Below are positions 1 to 5,953 of a DNA stretch of 5,953 nucleotides, in pieces; within the stretch, counting starts at the first letter, position 1, and the number at the start of each line of letters is the position of its first letter. The stretch is taken from positions 1 through 5,953 of the forward strand of contig JASHXG010000300.1 of NCBI GenBank assembly GCA_030043675.1. The letters run 5' to 3'. The notes below the pieces were generated by a model, which saw only the letters and a list, made by a program, of their open reading frames with translations, was not told the origin of the DNA and ran no database searches. This DNA comes from Vulcanimicrobiota bacterium (lineage in GTDB: Bacteria; Vulcanimicrobiota; Vulcanimicrobiia; Vulcanimicrobiales; Vulcanimicrobiaceae). The translations under genes were made by a program, and so were the position numbers.

Positions 1-513
1 CACGAAGGCTTTACGCGCCGCCGCAACCGCCGAAGGCCGGTCGAACCAAAAGCCGATGAGGAAGTACGAAGCCAAGCCCACCAGACCCCAGCCCACGAGC
101 AGCCCCACGAAGTTGTCCGAGAGCACGAGCGTCAACATCGCGAAGACGAAGAAGCTCATGTAGGCGAAGAACCGCGCAAAGGCGCGATCGCCGTCCATGT
201 AGCCGATCGAGTAAAAAACGATCAAGAAGCCGACGCCGGTGATGATATAGGTCCACAGCAGCGAGAGCGGATCGAGCAGCAACCCGAAGTCGAACCCGGG
301 TCCCCACGAAAAGAGGCGCAGATGCGCGCCGAGCGCCCCGCCCGTGCTCTGCGTTCCGGCCGGCCACGAGGCGACCGCCAGCACGAAGGAGAGCGCGACG
401 AAACCCGAAGCCAGCCATCCGCTGCGCGTGCGAAGCTGGGGACCGAAGGTCCAACAGATCACCGCGGCCGCCAGCGGCGCAAGCCACAGCGCGATTAACA
501 GCGGATACGTCAT
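1..513 (-). CDS. nuoL: NADH-quinone oxidoreductase subunit L, N-terminal part (3' end beyond window)
   Basis: NuoL is the distal antiporter-like subunit of the membrane arm and is thought to pump protons across the inner membrane. Only the first 171 codons are here, starting MTYPLLIALW and running off the window edge after KAFV, just where the family continues with VxR. Visible hydrophobic segments lie at about residues 4-21, 32-50, 79-101, 113-131 and 136-155. Family landmarks are the DPLS motif (81-84), GVGFLI (93-98), YSIGYM (101-106), FARFFAY (112-118), LSDN (131-134) and ASYFLIGFW (148-156). The ATG at 511-513 overlaps the nuoK stop codon as ATGA. The SD is poor: GAGG abuts the ATG and another GAGG lies 11 nt away, so coupling to nuoK is likely. 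Oddity: the GWE motif reads GWG (141-143), so the TM5 glutamate equivalent to E. coli E144 is Gly, codon GGT at 85-87. Identity as NuoL rather than NuoM or NuoN rests on the order and the strong N-terminal match. Confidence 0.95.
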   Translation of the reverse strand, partial: MTYPLLIALWLAPLAAAVICWTFGPQLRTRSGWLASGFVALSFVLAVASWPAGTQSTGGALGAHLRLFSWGPGFDFGLLLDPLSLLWTYIITGVGFLIVFYSIGYMDGDRAFARFFAYMSFFVFAMLTLVLSDNFVGLLVGWGLVGLASYFLIGFWFDRPSAVAAARKAFV

Positions 514-815
514 CCTCGCAGCGACCTCACTTCGTCGACGTCGACATTCTTTTCGCTGCGGAACGTGGTGACGACGATCGCGAGGCCGATGGCGGCTTCG
601 GCCGCGGCGACGGTGATCACGAGAAAGGCAAAGATATGGCCCGCATTCTGCAGCCAGACGCGCGCAAACGCGATGAACAGCAGATTTGCCGCATTGAACA
701 TCAGCTCGATGCTCATCAGGATGATCAACGGGTTGCGCCGTACCAAAACGCCGATGACGCCGATGAAAAACATGAGCGATCCGAGCGCGACGTAGTTGAC
801 GATCGGAACGGGCAT
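510..815 (-). CDS. nuoK: NADH-quinone oxidoreductase subunit K
   Basis: NuoK is a small membrane-arm subunit (ND4L homologue) with three transmembrane helices next to NuoJ and NuoN, and contributes to the proton path. The 101-residue product has the usual family length. Three hydrophobic helices are visible at about 5-24, 29-50 and 60-83. Both key membrane carboxylates are kept: E37 in MSIELMFNAANLLF (E. coli E36) and E73 in AAAEAAIGLA (E. coli E72). The C-terminal tail after residue 84 is charged and probably outside the membrane. The ATG at 813-815 is 8 nt after the nuoJ stop and is preceded by AAGG with 6 nt spacing. The TGA stop overlaps the nuoL ATG. Nothing is missing or unusual. Confidence 0.97.
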   Translation of the reverse strand: MPVPIVNYVALGSLMFFIGVIGVLVRRNPLIILMSIELMFNAANLLFIAFARVWLQNAGHIFAFLVITVAAAEAAIGLAIVVTTFRSEKNVDVDEVRSLRG

Positions 816-821
816 CTAGTG

Positions 822-825
822 CCTT
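822..825 (-). promoter_or_regulatory. Shine-Dalgarno for nuoK
   Basis: AAGG on the minus strand lies 6 nt before the nuoK ATG. Its AA overlaps the nuoJ TAA stop (824-826), the same arrangement as at the nuoH/nuoI junction. Confidence 0.45.
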
Positions 826-1420
826 ATCTCTCGCCGCCGCGCAGGATCGCTTCGCGCATCTCGCGGTCGACCTGCGCTTCCGACTTGCGCGACGCGGCCG
901 AGGGGATGTGCTCGCTCGTGAGCGTGATAACGCCGATCACGGCGACCATGAGGATCAGCGCCGTCACTTCGAAGGGCAGGATGTGTACCGTGAAGAGCGC
1001 CTTGCCGAAATCGGCGACGCTGCCGAAAACGCCGGGCGCGCCCACCGGTCCACCTGGTGAGGCCGCCGGCGCCGGCGGCGCGGGAGCCGCCGCGATGGCA
1101 TGGATCACGAAGACGAGCGCGCTCAACACGACGATCCCCGCCGGCAGCCAGATCATAGGCAGACGGTTCGGTCCGGCCGAAAACGGCGCGACGCCGCTGC
1201 TCAGGAGCGCGATGACGAATACGAAAAGCACTAGGATCGCGCCGGAGTAGACGATGATCTGGATCACGGCCAGAAACTCGGCGGAAAGCGTCACGTAGAA
1301 AACGGCCAGGGTCGCGAAATTCACCAAAAGGGCAACGACGCTGTAGACGGGTTTGCGCGCCGAGATCGTCCAGACGGCGCTTGCAACCAGGATCGCACCA
1401 AGTATCGAAAATGCGATCAC
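824..1420 (-). CDS. nuoJ: NADH-quinone oxidoreductase subunit J
   Basis: NuoJ (ND6 homologue) is a membrane-arm subunit joining the quinone-site subunit NuoH region to the antiporter-like subunits; its third helix undergoes conformational change in coupling. The product is 198 aa, within the family range. Hydrophobic segments lie at about 2-19, 26-45, 50-73, 90-112 and 146-168, giving the expected five helices. The third holds the diagnostic stretch AVIQIIVYSGAILVLFVFVI (51-70). The loop between helices 4 and 5 (about 111-130) is rich in Pro, Ala and Gly and is poorly conserved in the family. The tail after 170 is charged. The start is GTG (1418-1420), chosen because it forms a GTGA overlap with the nuoI stop, has AGGAAG 4 nt upstream, and gives a helix directly at the N-terminus. 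The stop is TAA. Confidence 0.96.
   Translation of the reverse strand: MIAFSILGAILVASAVWTISARKPVYSVVALLVNFATLAVFYVTLSAEFLAVIQIIVYSGAILVLFVFVIALLSSGVAPFSAGPNRLPMIWLPAGIVVLSALVFVIHAIAAAPAPPAPAASPGGPVGAPGVFGSVADFGKALFTVHILPFEVTALILMVAVIGVITLTSEHIPSAASRKSEAQVDREMREAILRGGER
1062..1079. repeat. 18-bp perfect GC palindrome inside nuoJ
   Basis: The arms GCCGCCGGC and GCCGGCGGC are exact reverse complements with no spacer. The element lies in the codons for the Ala/Pro-rich loop of NuoJ. It most likely results from repeated GCC/GGC-type codons rather than being a binding site, although it could form a strong hairpin in the mRNA. Confidence 0.5.
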
Positions 1421-2040
1421 GACGCTTCCTGCGGCGGTTTGATGATCGCAAGACCCTTGCGCTGCGTCTTGAGCACTTCACCGCGCCAGGTCGCGGAGTA
1501 GCCCTTCGCGACGTCTACCGTCGACTTGATCTCGGCGACGCGGCCTAAATCGCCGGGAATGCCGCCCGGCCGTTCGTCCGGCGGTGTACCGACTCCGGCC
1601 GCAGGCGGCACGAGCAGCCGATCCTTGTCGTAGACGAAGGAGCCGCGCCGATAATCCGCCATTTCGAAACGCGGGGTCAGCACGATGGCGTCGGTCGGAC
1701 ACGCCTCCTCGCACATACCGCAAAAGATGCAGCGCAGCTCGTCGATCTCGTAGCGGGCGGCGTACCGCTCACCCGGCGATCGGCGGTCCGTGGGCGCGTT
1801 CTCTGCTCCGATGACCGTTATCGCATTGGCCGGACAGACGCTCGAGCAGAGCTCGCAGCCGATGCAACGCTCCTTCCCGTCGCCGTAGCGGCGCAGCTCG
1901 TGGAGACCGTGGAAGCGCGGCGCGTGCTGCTTCTTCACCGACGGATATTGAATCGTCGGCTTACGGCGGAACATGTAACCAAACGTAATCGACAATCCGC
2001 GCAGGAGCGCTCCGACGTTGAACAGGTGCTTTCGCGTCAT
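1417..2040 (-). CDS. nuoI: NADH-quinone oxidoreductase subunit I (two [4Fe-4S] clusters)
   Basis: NuoI is the ferredoxin-like subunit that carries clusters N6a and N6b and relays electrons from NuoG to the terminal cluster N2 near the quinone site, on the cytoplasmic face of the membrane. From the chosen start it has 207 aa. The two CxxCxxCxxxCP motifs are complete: C59, C62, C65, C69 and C104, C107, C110, C114; by family knowledge the fourth Cys of each motif ligates the other cluster. An N-terminal amphipathic region (about 5-27) precedes them. After the conserved FEMADYRRGSFVYDKDRLL block (125-143) there is a tail of about 64 residues rich in Pro and Gly, somewhat longer than in E. coli NuoI. 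Start choice: ATG at 2038-2040 has AAGGA 4 nt upstream and gives MTRKHLF, aligning with typical N-termini. The in-frame ATG at 2053-2055 would add MAKDG and overlap nuoH by 8 nt but shows no SD. The TGA stop overlaps the nuoJ GTG. Confidence 0.96.
   Translation of the reverse strand: MTRKHLFNVGALLRGLSITFGYMFRRKPTIQYPSVKKQHAPRFHGLHELRRYGDGKERCIGCELCSSVCPANAITVIGAENAPTDRRSPGERYAARYEIDELRCIFCGMCEEACPTDAIVLTPRFEMADYRRGSFVYDKDRLLVPPAAGVGTPPDERPGGIPGDLGRVAEIKSTVDVAKGYSATWRGEVLKTQRKGLAIIKPPQEAS
1425..1430 (-). promoter_or_regulatory. Shine-Dalgarno for nuoJ (decides a GTG start)
   Basis: AGGAAG on the minus strand lies 4 nt (6 nt counted from AGGA) before the GTG at 1418-1420, inside the last codons of nuoI. 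It supports the non-ATG start and the GTGA overlap. Confidence 0.55.
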
Positions 2041-2044
2041 TCCA

Positions 2045-2049
2045 TCCTT
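2045..2049 (-). promoter_or_regulatory. Shine-Dalgarno for nuoI, overlapping the nuoH stop
   Basis: On the minus strand AAGGA precedes the ATG at 2038-2040 with a 4 nt spacer, and its AA is part of the nuoH TAA stop (2048-2050). The upstream in-frame ATG at 2053-2055 has no comparable purine run. This supports the shorter nuoI start and suggests reinitiation by ribosomes finishing nuoH. The spacer is on the short side, so the call is moderate. Confidence 0.5.
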
Positions 2050-3028
2050 AGCCATGATACGCCACGACGATCGCAGTGACGATGAGATTGAGCACGGCCA
2101 CCGGAAGCAGGACCTTCCAGCCGAAAGCCATCAGCCGGTCGTATCGCAGGCGCGGCAGCGTCGCGCGCAGCCAGATATAGAAGAACATGAAGCAGCAGAC
2201 CTTCAAGATGAACCAGACGACGCCCGGAACCATCGTCAACCCGAACGGTGCGTTCCATCCGCCGAAGAACAGCAGCGCTGCGATGCACGACACGGTCAGC
2301 ATGTTGACGTACTCGGCGATAAAAAACAGGCCGAAGCGCAGGCCGGAATACTCCGTATGGAAGCCGGCGACGAGCTCCGTTTCGGCTTCAACCAAATCGA
2401 AGGGGGCCCGGTTCGTCTCCGCGACGGCCGTGATGACGTAGATGAGAAAACCGAAGAACTGCGGGACGACGAACCACCACCGCAGCTGGGCGTTCACGAT
2501 GCCGTCGAGCGAAGTCGTACCGGCCAAAATCAGCACGCCCACGAACGAGAGTGCCATCGCCAGCTCGTAACTGATCATTTGCGCGGTCGAGCGTACGCTG
2601 CCGAGAAGCGGATACTTCGATCCCGACGCCCAGCCGCCCAAGGAGATGCCGTACACGCCGATCGACGCGATTGCGAGAATCAACAAGATGCCGGCGTTGA
2701 CGTTGCCGATCGCCCAGGTAGCACCGGTGCTCGAAGCTCCGAACGGAATAACGGCATAGACGGAAAAGGCCGTCAGCAGCGAGATGAACGGCGCCAGCTT
2801 GTAAATCAGCGGATCGGCGGTCTTGGGCGTGAGATCCTCCTTCAACATGAGTTTGGCAGCGTCGGCTGCCGGCTGCATCAAACCCCAAGGACCGACGCGG
2901 TTCGGCCCCGGGCGCAGCTGCATCCAGCCCAGTACCTTGCGTTCGACCAGCATCGCATACGCGAACGACGTTACCACGACGAACAGCAGGATTGCCGATT
3001 TGATCAGGACCTCCAACCACCAAGGCAT
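2048..3028 (-). CDS. nuoH: NADH-quinone oxidoreductase subunit H
   Basis: NuoH (ND1 homologue) is the membrane subunit that anchors the peripheral arm and forms much of the quinone-binding chamber and the first stretch of the proton path. The 326-aa product matches the usual length (E. coli about 325). It has the family's eight-helix pattern, with hydrophobic stretches at about 7-28, 76-98, 112-130, 152-170, 186-202, 232-256, 264-288 and 303-323. Signatures are ERKVLGWMQLRPGPNRVGP (29-47), ISYELAMALS (152-161), ETNRAPFDLVEAETELVAGF (204-223) followed by HTEYSG, and LPRLRYDRLM (291-300) with WKVLLP (304-309). The acidic loop residues D211, E214, E216 and E218 line up with the quinone-chamber carboxylates of the family. 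The ATG at 3026-3028 follows the nuoG stop by 3 nt with only a weak SD, suggesting coupled translation. The stop is TAA. Confidence 0.97.
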   Translation of the reverse strand: MPWWLEVLIKSAILLFVVVTSFAYAMLVERKVLGWMQLRPGPNRVGPWGLMQPAADAAKLMLKEDLTPKTADPLIYKLAPFISLLTAFSVYAVIPFGASSTGATWAIGNVNAGILLILAIASIGVYGISLGGWASGSKYPLLGSVRSTAQMISYELAMALSFVGVLILAGTTSLDGIVNAQLRWWFVVPQFFGFLIYVITAVAETNRAPFDLVEAETELVAGFHTEYSGLRFGLFFIAEYVNMLTVSCIAALLFFGGWNAPFGLTMVPGVVWFILKVCCFMFFYIWLRATLPRLRYDRLMAFGWKVLLPVAVLNLIVTAIVVAYHG

Positions 3029-3031
3029 CGT

Positions 3032-5011
3032 CTACGCCCGCATTCCGGCCAGGCGTGGATCGTGAAGCCACGTTCCGCCACCTGAGAGGATTCGGCTCGC
3101 GCGCCCGTTGCGCGGCGCGAGATTCAGCTCGCTTTCGAAACGCTCGTCTCCGAAGGAAAAACTTTGCGGCACTCTCGCGGCATGCCCGATCACGGCGTGA
3201 TCGAGCTCCTCGAGCGACGGGATCGCGACATCGAGCTGTTCGGCGAGTCCGAGCAGCAGCTCGAAATCGGAGAGGACGAACTCGGGCGCTGCGAGGGACG
3301 CGTTGACCGCCAGGACGTCGCCGGCGAGACCGATCGTTGTGCCGCTCTTTTCGAAGGCGCTCTTCGCGGGAAGCACCAGCGTGGCGTGCCGCGCGGTCTC
3401 GGTCATGAACAGCTCGCTGACGACTATGAACGATATCGCGTCGAGCGCGTTGGCGACCGCAGTCGGATCCGGCGCATTGCGCATCGGATTCGCCCCGAGG
3501 ATGGAGAGAACGGCCAGCTTGCCGCTGCGCGCGTCTTCGAACATCCCGAAGGTATCGCGGCCCGCGTCGACATGCTCGTAACCCGGCCCGCTACGCGGAA
3601 GCATGCCCATGGCCTCGGCCCCGCGCGCGTTCCCTTGTTCGCCGGCGATATACGTTGAAAGGTCGGCAACATCCGCAAATGCCTGCGCGTACTCGCGTCC
3701 CAAAGCAAGGTCGGCGCCATCCCAAATCAGCGCGACGCGCGCAGCATCTCCGGCCGCGGCGCGCGCATCCCGCGGTGGGCTACCTTCTATCAGCTTTGCA
3801 CCTGCGCGCGAAACCGCCTTACGGACGCGCAGCCACATCACCGGAGCGAGCTCCTCGGGCGACTCGCCGGCAATGACGATGACCTGCGCGCGTTCGATCG
3901 CCGCCAGCGGCGCGCTGCGCGCTCCGGGCGTCGCCTGGCGTTGCCGGCCGGCGCGCCAATCCAAATTCCGGACGCCGACGGCGCGAAAGAGGTGCTGCAG
4001 CATGAAGGCTTCTTCGTTGGTCAGCCGTCCGCCGCCGATCGCGCCGACGCTTGACGCACCGCGTACCGCGATCGCGTCGTGAACTGCCTTCGCCCAGAGG
4101 ATAAACGCATCGTCCCAGCCGACCTGGACGAAGGCTCCGTCCTTGCGATAGAGGGGCTGGATCAGGCGTTCGGGCGACTCGCCGAAGCCGATGTTGTAAC
4201 GCCCGCGATCGCAGAGCCAGCCATCCGAAACCTCGTCCTCCTCGACCAGCATCGTGCGCAGCAGCTTCCCATAGCGCACGTCGGCGAACTGCTGGCAGCC
4301 TACCGCGCATTGCGTGCAGGTCGTCTGCGTTCGGTCCAGATCCCATGGGCGCGACTTGAAACGGTAGGTCTTCGAAGTAAGGGCGCCGACCGGGCAGAGC
4401 TCGGTGACGTTGCCGGTAAAATTATGGCGGTACGGCTGCCCGCTCGCGGTCGCGATGATATCCCGCGCCCCGCGATCCTTGACGATGAGCTGGCGCTGAT
4501 CGGCGATGATGTCATCGAAGCGCACGCAGCGCTGACAGACGATGCATCGCTCTTCGTCGAGCACGATCGTCGGGCCGAGGTCAACGGCCTTGGGCTTGCG
4601 CAGCTTGGGATCGGCAACGTCGGAGGTCCCGCGCGCGTACGCCAACGCATAATCTTGCAGGTCGCATTCGCCGCCTTTGTCGCAGATCGGGCAATCCAGC
4701 GGGTGATTGACCAGAAAGAGCTCGAGGACGGTCGCGCGAGCCGCGTCGACCTTCGGGCCGCGGGTGTGGACCACCATTCCGTTGCTCACCGTCGTGTTGC
4801 AGGCGATCTGCAGCTTGGGCGTGCCCTCGATCTCGACCAGGCAAATGCGGCAGAGGCCGGCCGGGCCGAGCTTGGTGTGATAGCAGTAGATCGGGATTTC
4901 TTGCTTGACGGTTTTGGCGGCTTCGACCAGCAGCGTCCCCTTCGGAACGCTGACCGGCACGCCGTCGATCGTAAGGTTGACCAGCTCGGGCAGAGGGGAT
5001 GCCGCGCTCAT
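3032..5011 (-). CDS. nuoG: NADH-quinone oxidoreductase subunit G (iron-sulfur, includes N7 ligands)
   Basis: NuoG is the large peripheral-arm subunit that conducts electrons from the NuoE/F module to NuoI. The product has 659 aa. The N-terminal 2Fe-2S domain gives N1b ligands C43, C54, C57, C71. The next domain gives N5 ligands H103, C107, C110, C116 (NHPLDCPICDKGGEC). N4 ligands are C156, C159, C162 and C206. A further set C232, C235, C239, C267 (spacing 3, 4, 28) matches the N7 site of Thermus and E. coli. From about 225 on, the protein has the molybdopterin-oxidoreductase-like fold, here degenerate as in all NuoG and presumed to lack Mo cofactor. It is short compared with E. coli (about 908 aa) and Thermus (783 aa), nearer to alphaproteobacterial and mitochondrial lengths. 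The ATG at 5009-5011 overlaps the nuoF stop as ATGA and has GGGAG 7 nt upstream. An in-frame ATG at 5108-5110 would add 33 residues lying over the end of nuoF and is unlikely. The stop is TAG. Confidence 0.97.
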   Translation of the reverse strand: MSAASPLPELVNLTIDGVPVSVPKGTLLVEAAKTVKQEIPIYCYHTKLGPAGLCRICLVEIEGTPKLQIACNTTVSNGMVVHTRGPKVDAARATVLELFLVNHPLDCPICDKGGECDLQDYALAYARGTSDVADPKLRKPKAVDLGPTIVLDEERCIVCQRCVRFDDIIADQRQLIVKDRGARDIIATASGQPYRHNFTGNVTELCPVGALTSKTYRFKSRPWDLDRTQTTCTQCAVGCQQFADVRYGKLLRTMLVEEDEVSDGWLCDRGRYNIGFGESPERLIQPLYRKDGAFVQVGWDDAFILWAKAVHDAIAVRGASSVGAIGGGRLTNEEAFMLQHLFRAVGVRNLDWRAGRQRQATPGARSAPLAAIERAQVIVIAGESPEELAPVMWLRVRKAVSRAGAKLIEGSPPRDARAAAGDAARVALIWDGADLALGREYAQAFADVADLSTYIAGEQGNARGAEAMGMLPRSGPGYEHVDAGRDTFGMFEDARSGKLAVLSILGANPMRNAPDPTAVANALDAISFIVVSELFMTETARHATLVLPAKSAFEKSGTTIGLAGDVLAVNASLAAPEFVLSDFELLLGLAEQLDVAIPSLEELDHAVIGHAARVPQSFSFGDERFESELNLAPRNGRASRILSGGGTWLHDPRLAGMRA

Positions 5012-5953
5012 GCAGGCGCTCCCACCGCCGCGATGCGCGCCTCGAAGGCTTCGGGGAAGCGCACCATGACGGACTTCAAAAATGGCTCGATCGAGTCGCC
5101 TAAGGGGCAAAGATTCAAGCCGGTAATCGCGCCCGAAACGCGCATCAGCATTTCATAGTCGCCCGCAATGCCGCGATGGTGCACGAGCCGCTCCAGCACA
5201 CGTTCCATCCACTGGCCGCCCTCGCGGCAGGGCGTGCATTGTCCGCACGACTCGTGTGCAAAGAAACGGACGAGATTGTAGGCGGCGTTTACGAAGTCGG
5301 TGGTGTCGTCGAAAACGAGGAAGGCGCCCGAGCCGAGCATCGTTCCCGCCTTGGCCATCGATTCGTAATCGTATGGCAGATCGAGATCTTCTTCGAAGAT
5401 GCACGCCGACGAACCACCGCCCGGCTGGATCGCCGTCAAGGTGCGACCCGGTCGCAAGCCGCCGGCGATCTCGATGATCTCTCCCACCCTCGTTCCAAGG
5501 GCCATCTCATAGTTGCCGGGACGTTGCACGTGGCCCGAGACGGAGACGATCTTATAACCTTTGCTGCGCTCGGTACCGGCCGATGCAAACCATTCCGGGC
5601 CACGTTGGAGTATCGGGACGAGATACGCAAGCGTCTCGACGTTGTTGACGATGGTAGGCTTGCGGTAGAGCCCCTCGACGGCCGGAAACGGCGGCTTGAG
5701 GCGCGGCTCGCCGCGTCTTCCCTCTAGCGAGTTGAGCAGCGCAGTCTCCTCGCCGCAAATATAGGCGCCCGCACCGCGGTGGACCGTCACCTCGAGATCG
5801 TAGCCGCTGCCGAGGATATTCGCTCCGAGGTAGCCGGCTTGGCGCGCCTGCTCGAGCGCAGCGCAGAAAATCTCGTAGCCGCGCTTGAACTCACCGCGAA
5901 TGTAGATGAACGCATGGTGCGAGGCGATGGCATAGGCGCCGAGCAGCATGCCC
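5008..5953 (-). CDS. nuoF: NADH-quinone oxidoreductase subunit F, C-terminal part (5' end beyond window)
   Basis: NuoF (51 kDa subunit homologue) binds NADH and FMN and passes electrons through cluster N3 into the NuoG chain at the tip of the peripheral arm. The gene enters from the right edge; 314 whole codons plus the TGA stop are present. The first visible Met (5947-5949) is internal, because the preceding codon is Gly and GMLLGAYAI fits the family's EGMLI stretch well inside the protein. Counting from that Met: HAFIYIRGEF (12-21), the nucleotide-site block GAGAYICGEETALLNSLEG (59-77), KPTIVNNVETLA (97-108), an SLBB-type region with GLRPG (164-168) and QPGGGSSACI (175-184), and the N3 ligands C235, C238, C241 in ESCGQCTPCREG plus C281 in LNLCPLGD. 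The FMN-binding Gly-rich N-terminal part lies outside the window. All visible key residues are intact. The stop overlaps the nuoG ATG. Confidence 0.97.
   Translation of the reverse strand, partial: GMLLGAYAIASHHAFIYIRGEFKRGYEIFCAALEQARQAGYLGANILGSGYDLEVTVHRGAGAYICGEETALLNSLEGRRGEPRLKPPFPAVEGLYRKPTIVNNVETLAYLVPILQRGPEWFASAGTERSKGYKIVSVSGHVQRPGNYEMALGTRVGEIIEIAGGLRPGRTLTAIQPGGGSSACIFEEDLDLPYDYESMAKAGTMLGSGAFLVFDDTTDFVNAAYNLVRFFAHESCGQCTPCREGGQWMERVLERLVHHRGIAGDYEMLMRVSGAITGLNLCPLGDSIEPFLKSVMVRFPEAFEARIAAVGAPA
5019..5023 (-). promoter_or_regulatory. Shine-Dalgarno for nuoG (decides the start)
   Basis: GGGAG on the minus strand lies 7 nt before the ATG at 5009-5011, within the last codons of nuoF. 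It supports the start that yields MSAASPLPEL over the longer in-frame start at 5110. Confidence 0.6.

Larger units (their letters stand above)
1..5953 (-). other. nuoF-G-H-I-J-K-L segment of a complex I operon
   Basis: Seven consecutive same-strand genes for complex I subunits fill the window. Junctions are: nuoF/nuoG ATGA overlap (5008-5011), nuoG/nuoH 3 nt gap, nuoH/nuoI 7 nt gap (or 8 nt overlap with the alternative start), nuoI/nuoJ GTGA overlap (1417-1420), nuoJ/nuoK 8 nt gap, nuoK/nuoL ATGA overlap (510-513). With no room for internal promoters between genes, the set is inferred to be one polycistronic message with translational coupling. Its promoter would lie upstream of nuoF (probably before nuoA) and its terminator beyond nuoL, both outside the window. 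The plus strand carries only shadow reading frames. Confidence 0.95.

Noticed and set aside
11..487. 158-codon minus-strand frame overlapping nuoL
   Set aside because: It is in a different frame from nuoL, Arg-rich and without hydrophobic segments. The frame beginning at 513 gives a recognisable NuoL.
636..1250. 204-codon open frame on the plus strand opposite nuoK and nuoJ
   Set aside because: It is an antisense shadow of two conserved membrane genes, low in complexity and with no family signature.
2018..3085. 355-codon open frame on the plus strand, opposite nuoH
   Set aside because: It lies wholly antisense to nuoH and its neighbours, and its protein is charged, compositionally odd and matches no family. 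Long antisense frames are common in GC-rich coding DNA.
3032..3400. Possible loss of sense or frameshift in the NuoG C-terminal end, because it is short and lacks clear C-terminal signatures
   Set aside because: The frame stays open to a TAG that sits 3 nt before nuoH, and NuoG C-termini vary greatly in length between phyla, so no truncation is needed.
5012..5110. 33-residue N-terminal extension of NuoG from the ATG at 5110
   Set aside because: It overlaps the conserved end of nuoF in another frame, is Arg/Gly-rich unlike any NuoG N-terminus, and the ATGA start at 5011 has a good SD.
4079..5158. 359-codon open frame on the plus strand, opposite nuoG and the end of nuoF
   Set aside because: It is antisense to clearly functional Fe-S motifs of nuoG. 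The reading frame is a by-product of GC-rich codon use, with no recognisable domain.
5947..5949. ATG as the true start of NuoF
   Set aside because: The upstream codon is open (Gly) and the Met lies in the conserved EGMLI-like segment inside NuoF, so the gene is cut by the window edge rather than starting here.

Overview
The window is the middle of a nuo operon for the proton-pumping NADH:quinone oxidoreductase (respiratory complex I). All genes are on the minus strand. In transcription order (right to left) they are nuoF (5' end outside the window), nuoG, nuoH, nuoI, nuoJ, nuoK and nuoL (3' end outside the window), the same order as in Escherichia coli. Essentially every base is coding: neighbours overlap by 4 nt (F/G, I/J, K/L) or are 3 to 8 nt apart. 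No internal promoter, terminator, RNA gene, mobile element or CRISPR array is visible.

Region by region: 5008-5953 holds the C-terminal part of NuoF, the NADH/FMN subunit with the N3 cluster ligands. 3032-5011 holds NuoG, with the ligand sets for N1b, N5, N4 and the optional N7 cluster. 2048-3028 holds NuoH, which forms much of the quinone chamber. 1417-2040 holds NuoI, the two-cluster ferredoxin-like subunit that passes electrons towards quinone. 824-1420, 510-815 and 1-513 hold the membrane subunits NuoJ, NuoK and the first 171 residues of NuoL. Electrons would run from NADH through FMN (NuoF), the NuoG clusters and NuoI to quinone at NuoH. Coupling to proton movement would then run through the J/K/L membrane arm.

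The DNA is GC-rich and the proteins are clearly bacterial. The host is therefore a GC-rich bacterium with an aerobic or otherwise NADH-dependent respiratory chain. I cannot place the phylum securely; a poorly cultured lineage such as Eremiobacterota is only a guess.

No undescribed system is evident. The one striking point is in NuoL: the conserved TM5 glutamate of the GWE motif (E144 in E. coli), central to proton translocation in the antiporter-like subunits, is read here as glycine (G143). The sequence around it is otherwise well conserved.
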